DNA from: Cereibacter azotoformans
GTDB taxonomy: Bacteria; Pseudomonadota; Alphaproteobacteria; Rhodobacterales; Rhodobacteraceae
Assembly (NCBI GenBank): GCA_017599285.1
Contig: JAGFXX010000001.1
Coordinates: 1,240,001-1,304,000, forward strand
Reading direction: 5' to 3'
Length of the DNA: 64,000 bases
The notes beneath the pieces were generated by a model that saw nothing but the letters and a program-made list of their open reading frames with translations, had not been told where the DNA came from and did not search any database. Position 1 is the first letter of the stretch. Each line of letters starts with the position of its first letter. This document shows positions 51,387 to 60,955 of the stretch, piece after piece. Made by a program: the position numbers and the translations under genes.

Positions 51387-52508
51387 TCATTTCACCGACC
51401 CCGCCAGCAGCCCGCGCACGAGGTAACGCTGCATCGCGAAGAACACGACGATCGGCACCGCGATCGAGACGAAGGCCGAGGCCGCGAGGATCTCCCAGTC
51501 GCCGCCGCGCGAGCCCAGAAGCTCGCGCAGCACGCCGGTCATCACCAGTTGCTCGGGCGTGTTGGACAGGAAGACCGTCGCCACAAGGAGGTCATTCCAC
51601 GTCCAGAGGAACTGGAAGATCGCAAAGCTCGCCAGCGCGGGAAACGACAGCGGCAGGATGATGCGGACGAAGATCTGGAAGTCGGTCGCCCCGTCGACGC
51701 GCGCGCTCTCGATGATCTCGCGCGGCAGGCCCACCATGTAGTTGCGCAGGAGATAGATCGCGAGCGGCAGGCCGAAGGCCGAATGGGCGAGCCAGATGCC
51801 GAGGTAATCCTTGCCGATCCCCACCGCATTGTGAAGTTGCAGAAGCGGGATCAGCGCCAGTTGCAGCGGCACCACCAGAAGCCCCACCACCGCCGCGATC
51901 AGCAGCGCCCGCCCCGGAAATTCCATCCAGGCCAGCGCATAGGCCGCGAAGGCCGCCACGAGGATCGGGATGACCGTGGCGGGGATCGTGACCGTCATCG
52001 TGTTCAGGAAGGCCCGGCCGATCCCCTCGGCAAAGAGCACGCGGTCGTAATTGTCCGTCGTGAAGCGCGGCGGCGTCTCGACCGCCACGAAGAGGCGCGG
52101 CCCGCGCTCGGCAAAGGGCTCGGGCGCCTCGGCCCGGTAGCGTCCGTCCGCCTCGACCGTGACGCGGCCGCCGTTGGCGAGCGTGCCCGTCTCGCCCGCG
52201 GCGTGGGCGAAGGGCTCGCGCGCCGAGGTGCCGAAGCGGTTCAGCGTGCCCTCGTCGATCAGCGTGCCCTCGATCACCCAGAGATCCCCCTCCTGCCGCT
52301 GGTCGCCCGCGCCCGCAAGGCGGACGACCTGCCGCTCCTCGGCCGGAAAGAGCGCGGCCCACCAGCCCGAGGTCGCGATCTGGTCGCGGTCGCGAAAGGA
52401 CGAGACGAGCAGGCCCACCGTCGGAACGGTCCAGAGCAGCACCAGCGCCACGACCGCGAGATGCACCGCCCAGACGAGGCTCGACCGGGTGCCGGCGATG
52501 TTGTCCAT
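51387..52508 (-). CDS. aglG: Alpha-glucoside ABC transporter permease AglG
   Basis: 373 residues, one of two inner-membrane permeases. The first helix is VWAVHLAVVALVLLWTVPTV. A periplasmic insert of about 110 residues follows between helix 1 and helix 2 (from RDRDQIATSGWW to RFTTDNYDRVLF); this large insert is characteristic of AglG among sugar permeases. The EAA loop that contacts AglK is PREIIESARVDGATDFQIFVRIILPL. Its start shares one base with the aglF stop (TGATG). Confidence 0.92.
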   Translation of the reverse strand: MDNIAGTRSSLVWAVHLAVVALVLLWTVPTVGLLVSSFRDRDQIATSGWWAALFPAEERQVVRLAGAGDQRQEGDLWVIEGTLIDEGTLNRFGTSAREPFAHAAGETGTLANGGRVTVEADGRYRAEAPEPFAERGPRLFVAVETPPRFTTDNYDRVLFAEGIGRAFLNTMTVTIPATVIPILVAAFAAYALAWMEFPGRALLIAAVVGLLVVPLQLALIPLLQLHNAVGIGKDYLGIWLAHSAFGLPLAIYLLRNYMVGLPREIIESARVDGATDFQIFVRIILPLSFPALASFAIFQFLWTWNDLLVATVFLSNTPEQLVMTGVLRELLGSRGGDWEILAASAFVSIAVPIVVFFAMQRYLVRGLLAGSVK

Positions 52509-53503
52509 CAGCGGGTCTCCTTTCGCGCGTTCACGATGTTCCAGATCATGATGGGCGTCACCAGAATCATGATGACGAGCGCCACGGCCGAGGCGCGGCC
52601 CGCATCGTTGCCGCGGAACATCCAGTCGAACATCAGGTTCGCCAGCACCTGCGTGCCCCATTGCCCGTTGGTCATCGCCAGCACGATGTCGAAGACCTTG
52701 AGGACGAGGATGGTGATCGTGGTCCAGACCACCGCGATCGTGCCCCAGATCTGCGGCACCTTGATCTTGAGGAAGATCTGCAGCGGCGAGGCGCCATCCA
52801 GGATCGCGGCCTCGACCGTCTCCTCGGGGATGCCGCGCAGCGCGGCCGACAGGATCACCATGGCAAAGCCGGTCTGGATCCAGATCAGCACCGCCATCAG
52901 GAAGAAGTTGTTCCAGAAGGGTATGGCAAGCCAGGTCTGCTCGGTCCCGCCCAGCGCCTCGATCACCGCGTTCAAGAGGCCGATCTCCTCGCGCCCCTCG
53001 CCGCGGTAGTCGTAGATGAACTTCCAGATCACCGAGGCGCCGACGAACGAGATCGCCATCGGCATGAAGATCAGCGCCTTGGCGAAGTTGCCCCAGGCGA
53101 TGCGGTCGGTCAGCGCCGCCGCGATCAGCCCGACGAAGGTCGAGGCCGCGGGCACTACCAGAAGCCACAGGAAGTTGTTGCGGATCGACTCGCGGAACTT
53201 GCCGTCGTTCATCAGCCATTCGTAGTTCGCAAGGCCCACGAAGCTCTCGCCGCTCGCGTCCCGCAGCGAGAGCCAGATCGAGACGAAGACCGGATAGACG
53301 AGATAGATCCCCAGCAGCAGGATCGCCGGCAGCAGGAAGAGCCAGGGCCGGATCGCGCTCGCCCGCGCGATGTTGGGCCCGGCGCGGGGACCGCGCGGCG
53401 GATAGATCCGGTCGAGGATGAGGTTCGCCGCGAAGAAGTAGGCCACGCAGCCGAACACCCCCACGACGATGGTGCCGCCCGCCATGATCAGCTGTTGCAT
53501 CAT
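52508..53503 (-). CDS. aglF: Alpha-glucoside ABC transporter permease AglF
   Basis: 331 residues, partner permease of AglG. Eight helices by eye; an N-terminal one (IMAGGTIVVGVFGCVAYFFA) precedes the usual six. The EAA loop is IPEETVEAAILDGASPLQIFLKIKVP. The first two codons are both ATG, with GGAGGGAAGG upstream. It follows aglE after a 163-base gap that holds a seven-unit tandem array. Confidence 0.92.
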   Translation of the reverse strand: MMQQLIMAGGTIVVGVFGCVAYFFAANLILDRIYPPRGPRAGPNIARASAIRPWLFLLPAILLLGIYLVYPVFVSIWLSLRDASGESFVGLANYEWLMNDGKFRESIRNNFLWLLVVPAASTFVGLIAAALTDRIAWGNFAKALIFMPMAISFVGASVIWKFIYDYRGEGREEIGLLNAVIEALGGTEQTWLAIPFWNNFFLMAVLIWIQTGFAMVILSAALRGIPEETVEAAILDGASPLQIFLKIKVPQIWGTIAVVWTTITILVLKVFDIVLAMTNGQWGTQVLANLMFDWMFRGNDAGRASAVALVIMILVTPIMIWNIVNARKETR

Positions 53504-53574
53504 CCGCCTTCCCTCCTCGCCGCCCGCCCGCGGCCGCCGGTGTCCGTGCCCCTCCGTTCCGCCGCCTGCCCGCC

Positions 53575-53679
53575 CGTCACTTGACCCTCCGTCACTTGCC
53601 GGGCCGTCACTTGCCCACCCGTCACTTGCCCCCTCGTCACTTGCCCCCTCGTCACTTGCCCCCTCGTCACTTGAACGTG
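53575..53679. repeat. 15-bp tandem array, seven units, containing the aglE stop codon
   Basis: CGTCACTTG recurs at 53575, 53590, 53605, 53620, 53635, 53650 and 53665: an exact 15-base period. Units 5-7 are the most uniform (CGTCACTTGCCCCCT), and unit 7 holds the AAG-TGA end of aglE on the minus strand. The array fills much of the aglE-aglF gap. A multiple of 3 means any copy-number change keeps frame, and every unit carries a TGA in the aglE frame. Confidence 0.85.
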
Positions 53680-55019
53680 TCCCAGGTGCGCTGGATGCCG
53701 GCCGCCACGGTCTCGGCCGCCTGTCCGCCCATGTAGTCGATCATTCCGGTCCAGAAGGCGCCCGCGCCCACCGCACCCGGCATCAGGTCGGATCCGTCGA
53801 ACCGGAAGGTCGTGGCCTCGAGCAGGATGTCGCCCATCTTGCGCAGCGTGGGATCGCCATAGACATCGGTGTTCACGCCCGTGTGCGGCGTGAGAAAGCC
53901 CGTCTGGGCCATCCAGACCTCGTGCGCGATCGGCGTCTTGAGAAAGTCGATGAAGGCGCGCGCCACCGGCGTGTCGCGGGTGATGCCGAAGACCGTTCCC
54001 GCACCCAGCACCGGCTGGCCCAGGTCGCGGCTTTCATAGGCCGGAAGGTAGAAGAAGTCGGCATCCTCGCCGATCACCGTCCCCTCGGGAAAGAAGGAGG
54101 GGATGAAGCTTGCCTGCTTGTGCATGAAGCACTGCGGCGGGGCGGCGAAGAGACCCTTGGGGCTGTCACGGAAATCGGTCGCGGCCACCGCATTGGGCCC
54201 ACCGGCCACGAAGCGTCCGTCGCGCGCGAACCGGCCGAACTCCTCGATCGCCGCCACCACCTGCGGATCGTCGAACGGGATCTCGTTCAGGATCCACTGG
54301 TCATAGACCTCGGGCGGGTTGATGCGCAGCATCATGTCCTCGACCCAGTCGGTCGCGGGCCAGCCGGTGGCCCCGCCCGAGGCGAGGCCGATGCACCAGG
54401 GCGTCACCCCGTCGTCCACCATCCGCTCGGACAGCGCCAGAAGCTCCTCCATCGTGCCCGGAACCTCATAGCCGAAGTCGGCAAAATTCTCGGGCACATA
54501 CCAGACGAGCGACTTCACATCGATCTTGTAGAAGAACCCGTAGAGAGCCTCCTGCCCGTCCGGACCGGGAAATGTGCCAAGATTCACCCAGCTGTCGCCG
54601 GCCGCGTAATTCTCGCGCAGCCACTCGCCGAGCGACGGATCGAGGGGCGCCAGCTGCCCCTTCGAGGCCAGGTCCCGTGCAAGGCCGGGCTGGGGAAAGA
54701 TCGCGATGTCCGGCGGCGAGCCCGCGCTCGCGTCGATCACGATCTGCTGCTCGAAATTGTCCGAGCCGTTGTAGGTGACGGCCGCTCCGGTCGCGGCCTC
54801 GAAATAGGCGATGACGGAATTGAACAGCGTCCGGTCCGGGCCGAGCCACGGCCCGAGGATCGTGAGCCGCTGCCCCGAGAAATCCTGCTCCCTGAGGGTC
54901 TCGAAACTGTCCCAGTGAAAGCGGGCGTCCTCGCCGGGAGGAAACGTCAGCTCCTGTCCCGCGAGCGGGCCGGATGCCAGCGCGAGCGTGGCCGCCATCG
55001 CGGGAACCATCGCCTTCAT
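53667..55019 (-). CDS. aglE: Alpha-glucoside ABC transporter substrate-binding protein
   Basis: 450 residues. Periplasmic binding protein that delivers sucrose, maltose, trehalose or similar alpha-glucosides to the AglFG permeases. Sec signal MKAMVPAMAATLALASGPLA is followed by the AglE-type body, e.g. GSDNFEQQIVIDASAGSPPDI, GFFYKIDVKSLVWYVPENF and GVTPWCIGLASGGATGWPATDW, which I recall closely from rhizobial AglE. Ribosome site GGGAGGAC before ATG 55019. The stop codon lies in a tandem repeat unit. Confidence 0.93.
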   Translation of the reverse strand: MKAMVPAMAATLALASGPLAGQELTFPPGEDARFHWDSFETLREQDFSGQRLTILGPWLGPDRTLFNSVIAYFEAATGAAVTYNGSDNFEQQIVIDASAGSPPDIAIFPQPGLARDLASKGQLAPLDPSLGEWLRENYAAGDSWVNLGTFPGPDGQEALYGFFYKIDVKSLVWYVPENFADFGYEVPGTMEELLALSERMVDDGVTPWCIGLASGGATGWPATDWVEDMMLRINPPEVYDQWILNEIPFDDPQVVAAIEEFGRFARDGRFVAGGPNAVAATDFRDSPKGLFAAPPQCFMHKQASFIPSFFPEGTVIGEDADFFYLPAYESRDLGQPVLGAGTVFGITRDTPVARAFIDFLKTPIAHEVWMAQTGFLTPHTGVNTDVYGDPTLRKMGDILLEATTFRFDGSDLMPGAVGAGAFWTGMIDYMGGQAAETVAAGIQRTWDTFK

Positions 55020-55318
55020 TGCGTCCTCCCCCCACCGAAACGAACCCGGATGCGGCGCTCCTCCGGCCCTCCCACCCCTCCCGTGGCTGGAAAGCACAAG
55101 CGCATGCGGCAGATGCCCGCTTCCTGACCCGCAACGCCGCCTCGCGCCCGATGGTTCCCGGCCCGCCGGGGAACTGGCGACCGTCTCTTCCGTTCCGTCA
55201 GGCGAGGGAGGCGGCCGGGGCGACGCGCCGGCTCCTTCCCATGGGCGGCCGGGATCCGGCGCCCGCTGCAATCGCGGACCCGCAGCGGCGGGCCCTTCCA
55301 TCCCGACGGAGCTTTCCC

Positions 55319-56641
55319 ATGACCTTCTCCCGCGCCGACTTTCCCAAGGACTTCCTGTTCGGGGTGGCCACCTCGGCCTATCAGATCGAGGGCCACGCCG
55401 CCGGGGGCGCAGGCCGGACCCACTGGGACGATTTCGCCGCCGTGCCCGGCAATGTCGCCCATGCCGAGCACGGGGGCCGCGCCTGCGACCACTACCACCG
55501 CTGGGAAGAGGATCTCGATCTTGTCCGCGATGCGGGCTTCGACTGCTACCGCTTTTCGGCCTCCTGGGCGCGGGTGATGCCCGAGGGACGCGGGCGGGTG
55601 AACGCCGAGGGCCTCGCCTTCTACGACCGGCTGGTGGACGGGATGCTCGAACGCGGGCTCAAGCCCTCGCTGACCCTCTATCACTGGGAGATGCCCTCGG
55701 CGCTGCTGGATCTGGGCGGCTGGCGCAACCGCGACGTCGCCGGCTGGTTCGCGGACTATACAGAGGCGTTGATGCGGCGCATCGGGGATCGCATCTGGGC
55801 CACCGCGCCGGTGAACGAGCCCTGGTGCGTGGCGTGGCTGTCGCATTTTCTCGGCCATCATGCGCCGGGGGTGCGCGACATCCGGGCGGCGGCGCGGGCC
55901 ATGCACCACGTCCTCCTCGCGCACGGATCGGCGATCGAGGCGCTGCGCGGGCTCGGCCTGGGCAATCTCGGCGCCGTCTGCAACTTCGAGCATGTGATCC
56001 CGGCGGACGGAAGCGAGGCCTCGGCCGCGGCGGCCCGGCGGCACGATGCGATCCTCAACCGCTGGTTCGTCTCGGCGCTCTTCAACCGCCAGTATCCCGC
56101 CGAGGCGCTCGAGGGGCTCGCGCCCCACCTGCCCGAGGGCTGGGAGAAGGACTTCGACCATATCGCCCGCCCGCTCGACTGGTTCGGTCTGAACTACTAC
56201 ACCCGCAAGCTCGTCTGCGCCGAGCCGGGGCCGTGGCCCGGCCTGCGCGAGGTCGAGGGGCCCCTCGCCCGGACGCAGATGGGCTGGGAGATCTATCCCG
56301 ACGGGCTGGCCGAAATCCTGCGCCGCATCCACGAGGGCTACACCCGCGGCCTTCCCCTGATGGTGACCGAGAACGGCATGGCTTCGGCCGACCGGATCGG
56401 AGCGGGCGGGGTCCAGGACAGCGCCCGGATCGCCTTCATCGAGGAGCATCTGGCCGCCGTCCGGCGCGCGCAGGCCGAGGGGGTGCCGGTGCAGGCCTAT
56501 CACGTCTGGTCGCTTCTGGACAATTTCGAATGGTCGTTCGGCTATGAGAAGCGGTTCGGCCTCGTGCATGTGGACTTCCAGAACTTGCAGCGCACCCCGA
56601 AAGCGTCCTATCACGCCCTGGCCCGCGCGCTGGCGCGATAG
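55319..56641 (+). CDS. GH1 beta-glucosidase
   Basis: 440 residues of the GH1 (beta/alpha)8 barrel. Hydrolyses terminal beta-D-glucosides with a double-displacement mechanism. Start motif FLFGVATSAYQIEG; the acid/base glutamate is in TAPVNEPWC and the nucleophile in MVTENGMAS. Aglycone-side WSLLDNFEWSFGYEKRFG is intact. No signal peptide, so it is cytoplasmic and acts on imported disaccharide. Divergent from the alpha-glucoside importer: the enzyme acts on beta links while the transporter family name is alpha. ATG 55319 has GGAG upstream. Confidence 0.93.
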   Translation: MTFSRADFPKDFLFGVATSAYQIEGHAAGGAGRTHWDDFAAVPGNVAHAEHGGRACDHYHRWEEDLDLVRDAGFDCYRFSASWARVMPEGRGRVNAEGLAFYDRLVDGMLERGLKPSLTLYHWEMPSALLDLGGWRNRDVAGWFADYTEALMRRIGDRIWATAPVNEPWCVAWLSHFLGHHAPGVRDIRAAARAMHHVLLAHGSAIEALRGLGLGNLGAVCNFEHVIPADGSEASAAAARRHDAILNRWFVSALFNRQYPAEALEGLAPHLPEGWEKDFDHIARPLDWFGLNYYTRKLVCAEPGPWPGLREVEGPLARTQMGWEIYPDGLAEILRRIHEGYTRGLPLMVTENGMASADRIGAGGVQDSARIAFIEEHLAAVRRAQAEGVPVQAYHVWSLLDNFEWSFGYEKRFGLVHVDFQNLQRTPKASYHALARALAR

Positions 56642-56659
56642 CGAGCCCCGGAGACGCCC

Positions 56660-57613
56660 ATGGACGACGCCCCCCTCTGTCTCGTCGCCGACATCGGCGG
56701 CACGAACACGCGCGTGGCGCTTGCGCAGGGTCCGCGGCTGATGGCCGAGACGACGCGGCGCTTCCGCAACCGTGACTATCCGGCGCTCGCCCCGGTGCTG
56801 CGCGATTTCCTGGCCGCCGCCGGCAGCCCCGAGATCGACGGCGCCTGCGTGGCGGCGGCGGGCCCGGTGCGCGACGGTGTGGCCACGCTCACCAACCTCG
56901 ACTGGACGGTGGACGGGGCCGAGCTTCTGCGCGCGACGGGGGCGCCCCGGGTGGCGGTGCTGAACGATCTTCAGGCGCAGGGCCACGCCCTTGGCCATGT
57001 CGATCAGGCGAACCTGCGGATGCTGATCCCCGGCCCCCATCCGCGCCGCGCGGGGCCCATGCTGGTCATCGGCGTGGGCACCGGCTTCAACGCAGCGCCC
57101 GTCCACGACATGCCGGGTCTGCGGGTGGTGGCGGCCTCGGAATGCGGCCACGCGGGAATGCCGGTCCGCACCGAGCGCGACCTGCGCCTTGCGCAGTTCG
57201 TGCAGAAGGTCCACGGCTTTGCCGGGGTCGAGGACGTGCTCTCGGGGCGAGGTCTCGAGCGCCTCTACGCCTTCACGGCCTCCGAAGCGGGGCTCGAGGA
57301 TCGGAAATCCGCCGCCGAGATCACGGCGGCCGTCGCCGAGCCGGGGCCGGCCCGCGCGGCGGCCGAGCTCTTCGCCCGCATCTTCGGGGCCGAGGCGGGC
57401 AATCTCGCCCTGATCCATCTGCCCTTTGGCGGGATCTTCCTCTGCGGCGGCGTCGCGCGCGCCTTCGCCGCCCACCTCGGGCCGATGGGCTTTGCCGAGA
57501 GCTTCCGCGACAAGGGCCGCTTTTCGGCCTTCATGGACGACTTTCCCGTCTGCATCGTCGAGGACGACTACGCCGCCCTGACCGGCTGCGCCACCTATCT
57601 CGCGACGATCTGA
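56660..57613 (+). CDS. glk: Glucokinase
   Basis: 317 residues of the bacterial ROK-like/GlcK glucokinase family. Phosphorylates glucose with ATP. The phosphate motif LVADIGGTNTRVALAQG starts the protein; AVLNDLQAQGHALG holds the catalytic aspartate; VIGVGTGFNAAPV is the second phosphate loop; FGGIFLCGGVARAF is the adenosine loop. It lies 18 bases after the GH1 gene, so the two form an operon: glucoside to glucose to glucose 6-phosphate, feeding edd-eda. Confidence 0.94.
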   Translation: MDDAPLCLVADIGGTNTRVALAQGPRLMAETTRRFRNRDYPALAPVLRDFLAAAGSPEIDGACVAAAGPVRDGVATLTNLDWTVDGAELLRATGAPRVAVLNDLQAQGHALGHVDQANLRMLIPGPHPRRAGPMLVIGVGTGFNAAPVHDMPGLRVVAASECGHAGMPVRTERDLRLAQFVQKVHGFAGVEDVLSGRGLERLYAFTASEAGLEDRKSAAEITAAVAEPGPARAAAELFARIFGAEAGNLALIHLPFGGIFLCGGVARAFAAHLGPMGFAESFRDKGRFSAFMDDFPVCIVEDDYAALTGCATYLATI

Positions 57614-57658
57614 CTCCGCACGGAGAGGGCCCGGACCGCCGCTCGTCCCCGCGCCGCG

Positions 57659-57708
57659 TTCACTCTGCCCAAATATCCTCGGGGGTCCGGGGGCAGACAG
57701 CCCCCGGC
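57659..57708 (-). repeat. Dispersed intergenic repeat, copy F
   Basis: On the minus strand: CCGGGGG-CTGTCTG-CCCCCGG hairpin, then ACCCCCGAGGATATTT and CAGAGTGAA. It lies between the convergent glk and coxM stops. It is the shortest, cleanest copy of the hairpin plus tail layout. Confidence 0.75.
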
Positions 57709-57757
57709 TTCCGGCGGCGACTTGCGCCCCCGGTGCCCGCGACGGACGACCCTGACC

Positions 57758-58543
57758 TCAGGCGGCCGCGACGGCCCGCCGCGTCAGAACCTTGACGAGG
57801 TTGGCGCGGTAGGCGGGTGCGCCGTGCATGTCGCCCAGCATCCCCCCGGCCGACAGCGCCAGCCCCTCCACCGCTTCGGGGCGGAAATCGGCCCCAAGGG
57901 CCGCTTCGGCCTCGGTCCAGCGGAAGACGCCGTCCTCGCCCGCTCCGGTGATCGCCACCCTCACGCCGTCGGCGAACTTCGCCACGAACACCCCCACGAG
58001 GGCGAAGCGCGAGGCGGGCTGGGCGAACTTCATGTAGGCCGCCTTCTCGGGGATCGGGAAATGGACCGAGGTGATGATCTCGCCTTCCTCGAGCGCCGTG
58101 GTGAACAGGCCCTGAAAGAACGCGTCCGCCGCGATCTCGCGGCGGTCGGTGACGATGGTCGCGCCAGAGCCGAGCGCCGCCGCCGGATAGCAGGCGGCGG
58201 GATCGTTGTTTGCAAGGCTGCCGCCGATCGTGCCGCGCGCCCGCACCGACGGATCGCCGATCTCGCCCGCAAGCCAGGCCAGCGCCGGATAATGCGCCTT
58301 TGCCTCGCGCGCCACCACCGCATGCGGCGTGGCGCCCCCGACCGCGAGGCCGCGGTCGCCCAGGCAGACGCCCTTCATCTCGGCGATGTCGCCCAGGCTC
58401 ACCAGCCGCTCGGGCGCCGCCAGCCGCTGCTTCATCGAGGGCAGCAGCGTCTGCCCCCCCGACAGCGCCTGCGCCCCTTCGGCGCCCAGCGCCGCCACCG
58501 CTTCGGCCACCGAGGCGGGTTTCACCAGTTCGAAGTCGTGCAT
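57758..58543 (-). CDS. Molybdenum hydroxylase FAD subunit (CoxM-like)
   Basis: 261 residues, the medium subunit of the xanthine-oxidase/CoxMSL family. It passes electrons from the 2Fe-2S subunit to an acceptor through FAD. FAD motifs are [16 protein letters not shown] and [20 protein letters not shown]. It is the last gene of the minus-strand operon G-S-L-M, with a 10-base gap from the large subunit. Confidence 0.9.
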   Translation of the reverse strand: MHDFELVKPASVAEAVAALGAEGAQALSGGQTLLPSMKQRLAAPERLVSLGDIAEMKGVCLGDRGLAVGGATPHAVVAREAKAHYPALAWLAGEIGDPSVRARGTIGGSLANNDPAACYPAAALGSGATIVTDRREIAADAFFQGLFTTALEEGEIITSVHFPIPEKAAYMKFAQPASRFALVGVFVAKFADGVRVAITGAGEDGVFRWTEAEAALGADFRPEAVEGLALSAGGMLGDMHGAPAYRANLVKVLTRRAVAAA

Positions 58544-58553
58544 GGTCCCCTCC

Positions 58554-60926
58554 TCAGCCGTGCATCGCCGTCCAGACGCGCGAGGGCGTCAGCGGCATGT
58601 CGATGTGGGTGATGTGCCGGTGCCCGGCGCGGTGCAGCGCGTCGATCACCGCATTGACCACCGCGGGCGGCGTGCCGATGGCCCCCGCCTCGCCGCAGCC
58701 CTTGGCGCCCAGCGGGTTGTGGGTGCAGGGCGTCACGCAGGAATGGTCCACGGTGAAGTTGGGCACATCATCCGCCCGAGGCATGGCGTAATCCATGTAG
58801 GAGCCGGTCAGAAGCTGGCCGTCCTCATTGTAGACCACGCCTTCCAGCAGCGCCTGCCCGATGCCCTGCGCCACCCCGCCGTGCACCTGTCCGGCCACGA
58901 TCATCGGGTTGATGACATTACCGAAATCGTCCGCGCAGGTGAAGCGCACGATGTCCACGCCGCCCGTCTCGGGGTCCACCTCGACCTCGCAGCCATAGGC
59001 GCCCGCCGGATAGGTGAAGTTGGCGGGATCGTAGAAGGCGGTTTCCTCCAGCCCCGGCTCGAGCGTCTCCAAGGGATAGTTGTGCGGGACGTAGGCCGAG
59101 AAGGCGATCTCGGCGAAGCTCTTCTGCCGGTCGGTTCCCGCGACCGAGAAGCTGCCGTCGTTGAACTCGATGTCGCCTTCCGCCGCCTCCAGCATGTGGG
59201 CCGCGATCTTCTTGCCCTTGTCGATGATCTTGTCAGCCGCCTTCATCATCGCCGAGCCACAGACGGCAAGCGAGCGCGAGCCATAGGTGCCCATGCCGAA
59301 CGGGATCTTGGACGTGTCGCCGTGGACGATCTCGACCGACTTGGCATCCACCCCCAGCTTCTCGGCGATCAGTTGGGCAAAGACCGTCTCATGCCCCTGC
59401 CCGTGGCTGTGCGCCCCGACCAGAACCGAGATGTTGCCGGTGGCGTTCACCCGGATGGTGGCGGCGTCGTAGAGGCCCACACGGCAGCCCAGCACGCCCA
59501 CGAGGTTCGAGGGTGCGATCCCGCAGGCCTCGATCCAGGTGGAGAGCCCGAAGCCCCGCAGCTTGCCCTTGGCCGCGCTTTCGGTCGCGCGGGCCTCGAA
59601 GCCAGCGACATCCGAAAGCTCGCGCAGCTTGTCCATCGTGGCGTGGTAGTTGCCGGTGTCATAGACGAGGCCGACCGGCGTTGTGTAGGGGAACTGGTCC
59701 GGGTCGATGAAGTTCTTGCGCCGGATCTCCCACGGGTCAATGCCTAGCTCATCCGCCGCCTTGTCGATCACCCGTTCCAGCGAATAGGTGGCCTCCGGCC
59801 GGCCCGCGCCGCGGTAGGCATCGACCGGAACCGTGTTCGTCATCACCGCCTTCACGTTCACATAGACATGCGGCGTCTTGTAGGGGCCCGCCATCAGCGT
59901 GCCGTGCAGGAAGGTCGGCGTGCAGGTGGCGAAGTTCGACAGATACGCCCCCATGTTGGCCAGCGTCTCGGTGCGGACGGCAAGGAAGTTGCCCTCCATG
60001 TCGGTCGCGAGCTGGATCTTCGTGACGTGGTCGCGCCCATGGGCGTCCGACAGGAAGGCCTCGGAGCGGTCGCAGACCCATTTCACCGGCCGGTCCAGCC
60101 GCTTCGAGGCGGCAAGCACCGCCGCTTCCTCGCCGTAGTGGTAGATCTTGGATCCGAAGCCGCCGCCCACATCGGGCGCGATCACGGTCAGCTTGTTCTC
60201 GGGGATGCCCATCACGAAGGCCGAGATCAGCAGCCGCGTCAGGTGCGGGTTCTGCGAGGTGGTGTAGAGCTTGTAATCCCCTGTCCCGCTGTCGAAATCG
60301 CCGATCGAGGCGCGCGGCTCCATCGCGTTGGGCGACAGGCGGTTGTTCACCAGCTCCAGCGTGGTGACATGCGGCGCGGTCTCGAAGGCCGCATCGACCG
60401 CGGCACGGTTTTCCTCGATCCAGCCCCAGTCGAAGACGACGTTGTCATCGCATTCGTCATGGACGCGGTTCGTGGTGTCGGCCACCGCGGCAGCCATGTC
60501 CACGATGGCGGGCAGTTCCTCGATATCGGCCTCGATGGCCTCGCAGGCGTCCTTCGCCTGCTCGTAGGTCTCGGCCACCACCAGCGCATAGGCGTCGCCC
60601 ACATGGCGCACCTTGCCGTGCGCCAGCACAGGGCGCTTCGGCTCCTTCATCGTGGCGCCGTCGCGGCTTTGCACGAGCCAGCCGGTCGGGTTGCCGCCGA
60701 CTTCGGTGAAATCCTCGCCGGTCATCACCGCGAGCACGCCGGGCATCTCCTCGGCGGCGCTGGTGTCGATCGACCGGATCCGCCCATGCGCGACCTCCGA
60801 GCGCAGGAAGCAGGCGAAGGCCTGTCCGCGCAGGTTGATGTCGGCGGTGTAGCGGCCCTTTCCGGTCAGGAACCGGATATCCTCGCGGCGCAGCGTGCTG
60901 GCGCCGATGCCTCCGTCCTTGGGCAT
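58554..60926 (-). CDS. Molybdenum hydroxylase large subunit, form II CoxL type
   Basis: 790 residues carrying molybdopterin cytosine dinucleotide. The active-site loop reads AYRGAGR (bases 59799-59819), the form II signature; true form I CO dehydrogenases have AYRCSFR. So the name 'CO dehydrogenase' is doubtful and the substrate may be an aldehyde, heterocycle or other small molecule. The catalytic glutamate near the end, [12 protein letters not shown], is present. The start ATG 60926 is [20 protein letters not shown]; the frame is open upstream but in coxS antisense-like sequence. Confidence 0.92.
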   Translation of the reverse strand: MPKDGGIGASTLRREDIRFLTGKGRYTADINLRGQAFACFLRSEVAHGRIRSIDTSAAEEMPGVLAVMTGEDFTEVGGNPTGWLVQSRDGATMKEPKRPVLAHGKVRHVGDAYALVVAETYEQAKDACEAIEADIEELPAIVDMAAAVADTTNRVHDECDDNVVFDWGWIEENRAAVDAAFETAPHVTTLELVNNRLSPNAMEPRASIGDFDSGTGDYKLYTTSQNPHLTRLLISAFVMGIPENKLTVIAPDVGGGFGSKIYHYGEEAAVLAASKRLDRPVKWVCDRSEAFLSDAHGRDHVTKIQLATDMEGNFLAVRTETLANMGAYLSNFATCTPTFLHGTLMAGPYKTPHVYVNVKAVMTNTVPVDAYRGAGRPEATYSLERVIDKAADELGIDPWEIRRKNFIDPDQFPYTTPVGLVYDTGNYHATMDKLRELSDVAGFEARATESAAKGKLRGFGLSTWIEACGIAPSNLVGVLGCRVGLYDAATIRVNATGNISVLVGAHSHGQGHETVFAQLIAEKLGVDAKSVEIVHGDTSKIPFGMGTYGSRSLAVCGSAMMKAADKIIDKGKKIAAHMLEAAEGDIEFNDGSFSVAGTDRQKSFAEIAFSAYVPHNYPLETLEPGLEETAFYDPANFTYPAGAYGCEVEVDPETGGVDIVRFTCADDFGNVINPMIVAGQVHGGVAQGIGQALLEGVVYNEDGQLLTGSYMDYAMPRADDVPNFTVDHSCVTPCTHNPLGAKGCGEAGAIGTPPAVVNAVIDALHRAGHRHITHIDMPLTPSRVWTAMHG

Positions 60927-60955
60927 GAAAAACCTCCCTTCCTGTGCTGGCCCGC

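Noticed and set aside
53575-53679. Tandem array considered as CRISPR
   Set aside because: Unit is 15 bases with no unique spacers and no cas genes; it is a minisatellite.
55020-55318. Divergent aglE/GH1 gap searched for a LacI-type operator
   Set aside because: No GCGC- or CG-centred palindrome like the one at edd; a near-palindrome near 55152-55176 (GGTTCCCGGC/GCCGGGGAAC) is offset by one base and was judged too GC-simple to call.
55016-57475. Minus-strand open frame of 819 codons opposite the GH1 and glucokinase genes
   Set aside because: Shadow of two genes with intact catalytic motifs; it would also overlap aglE.
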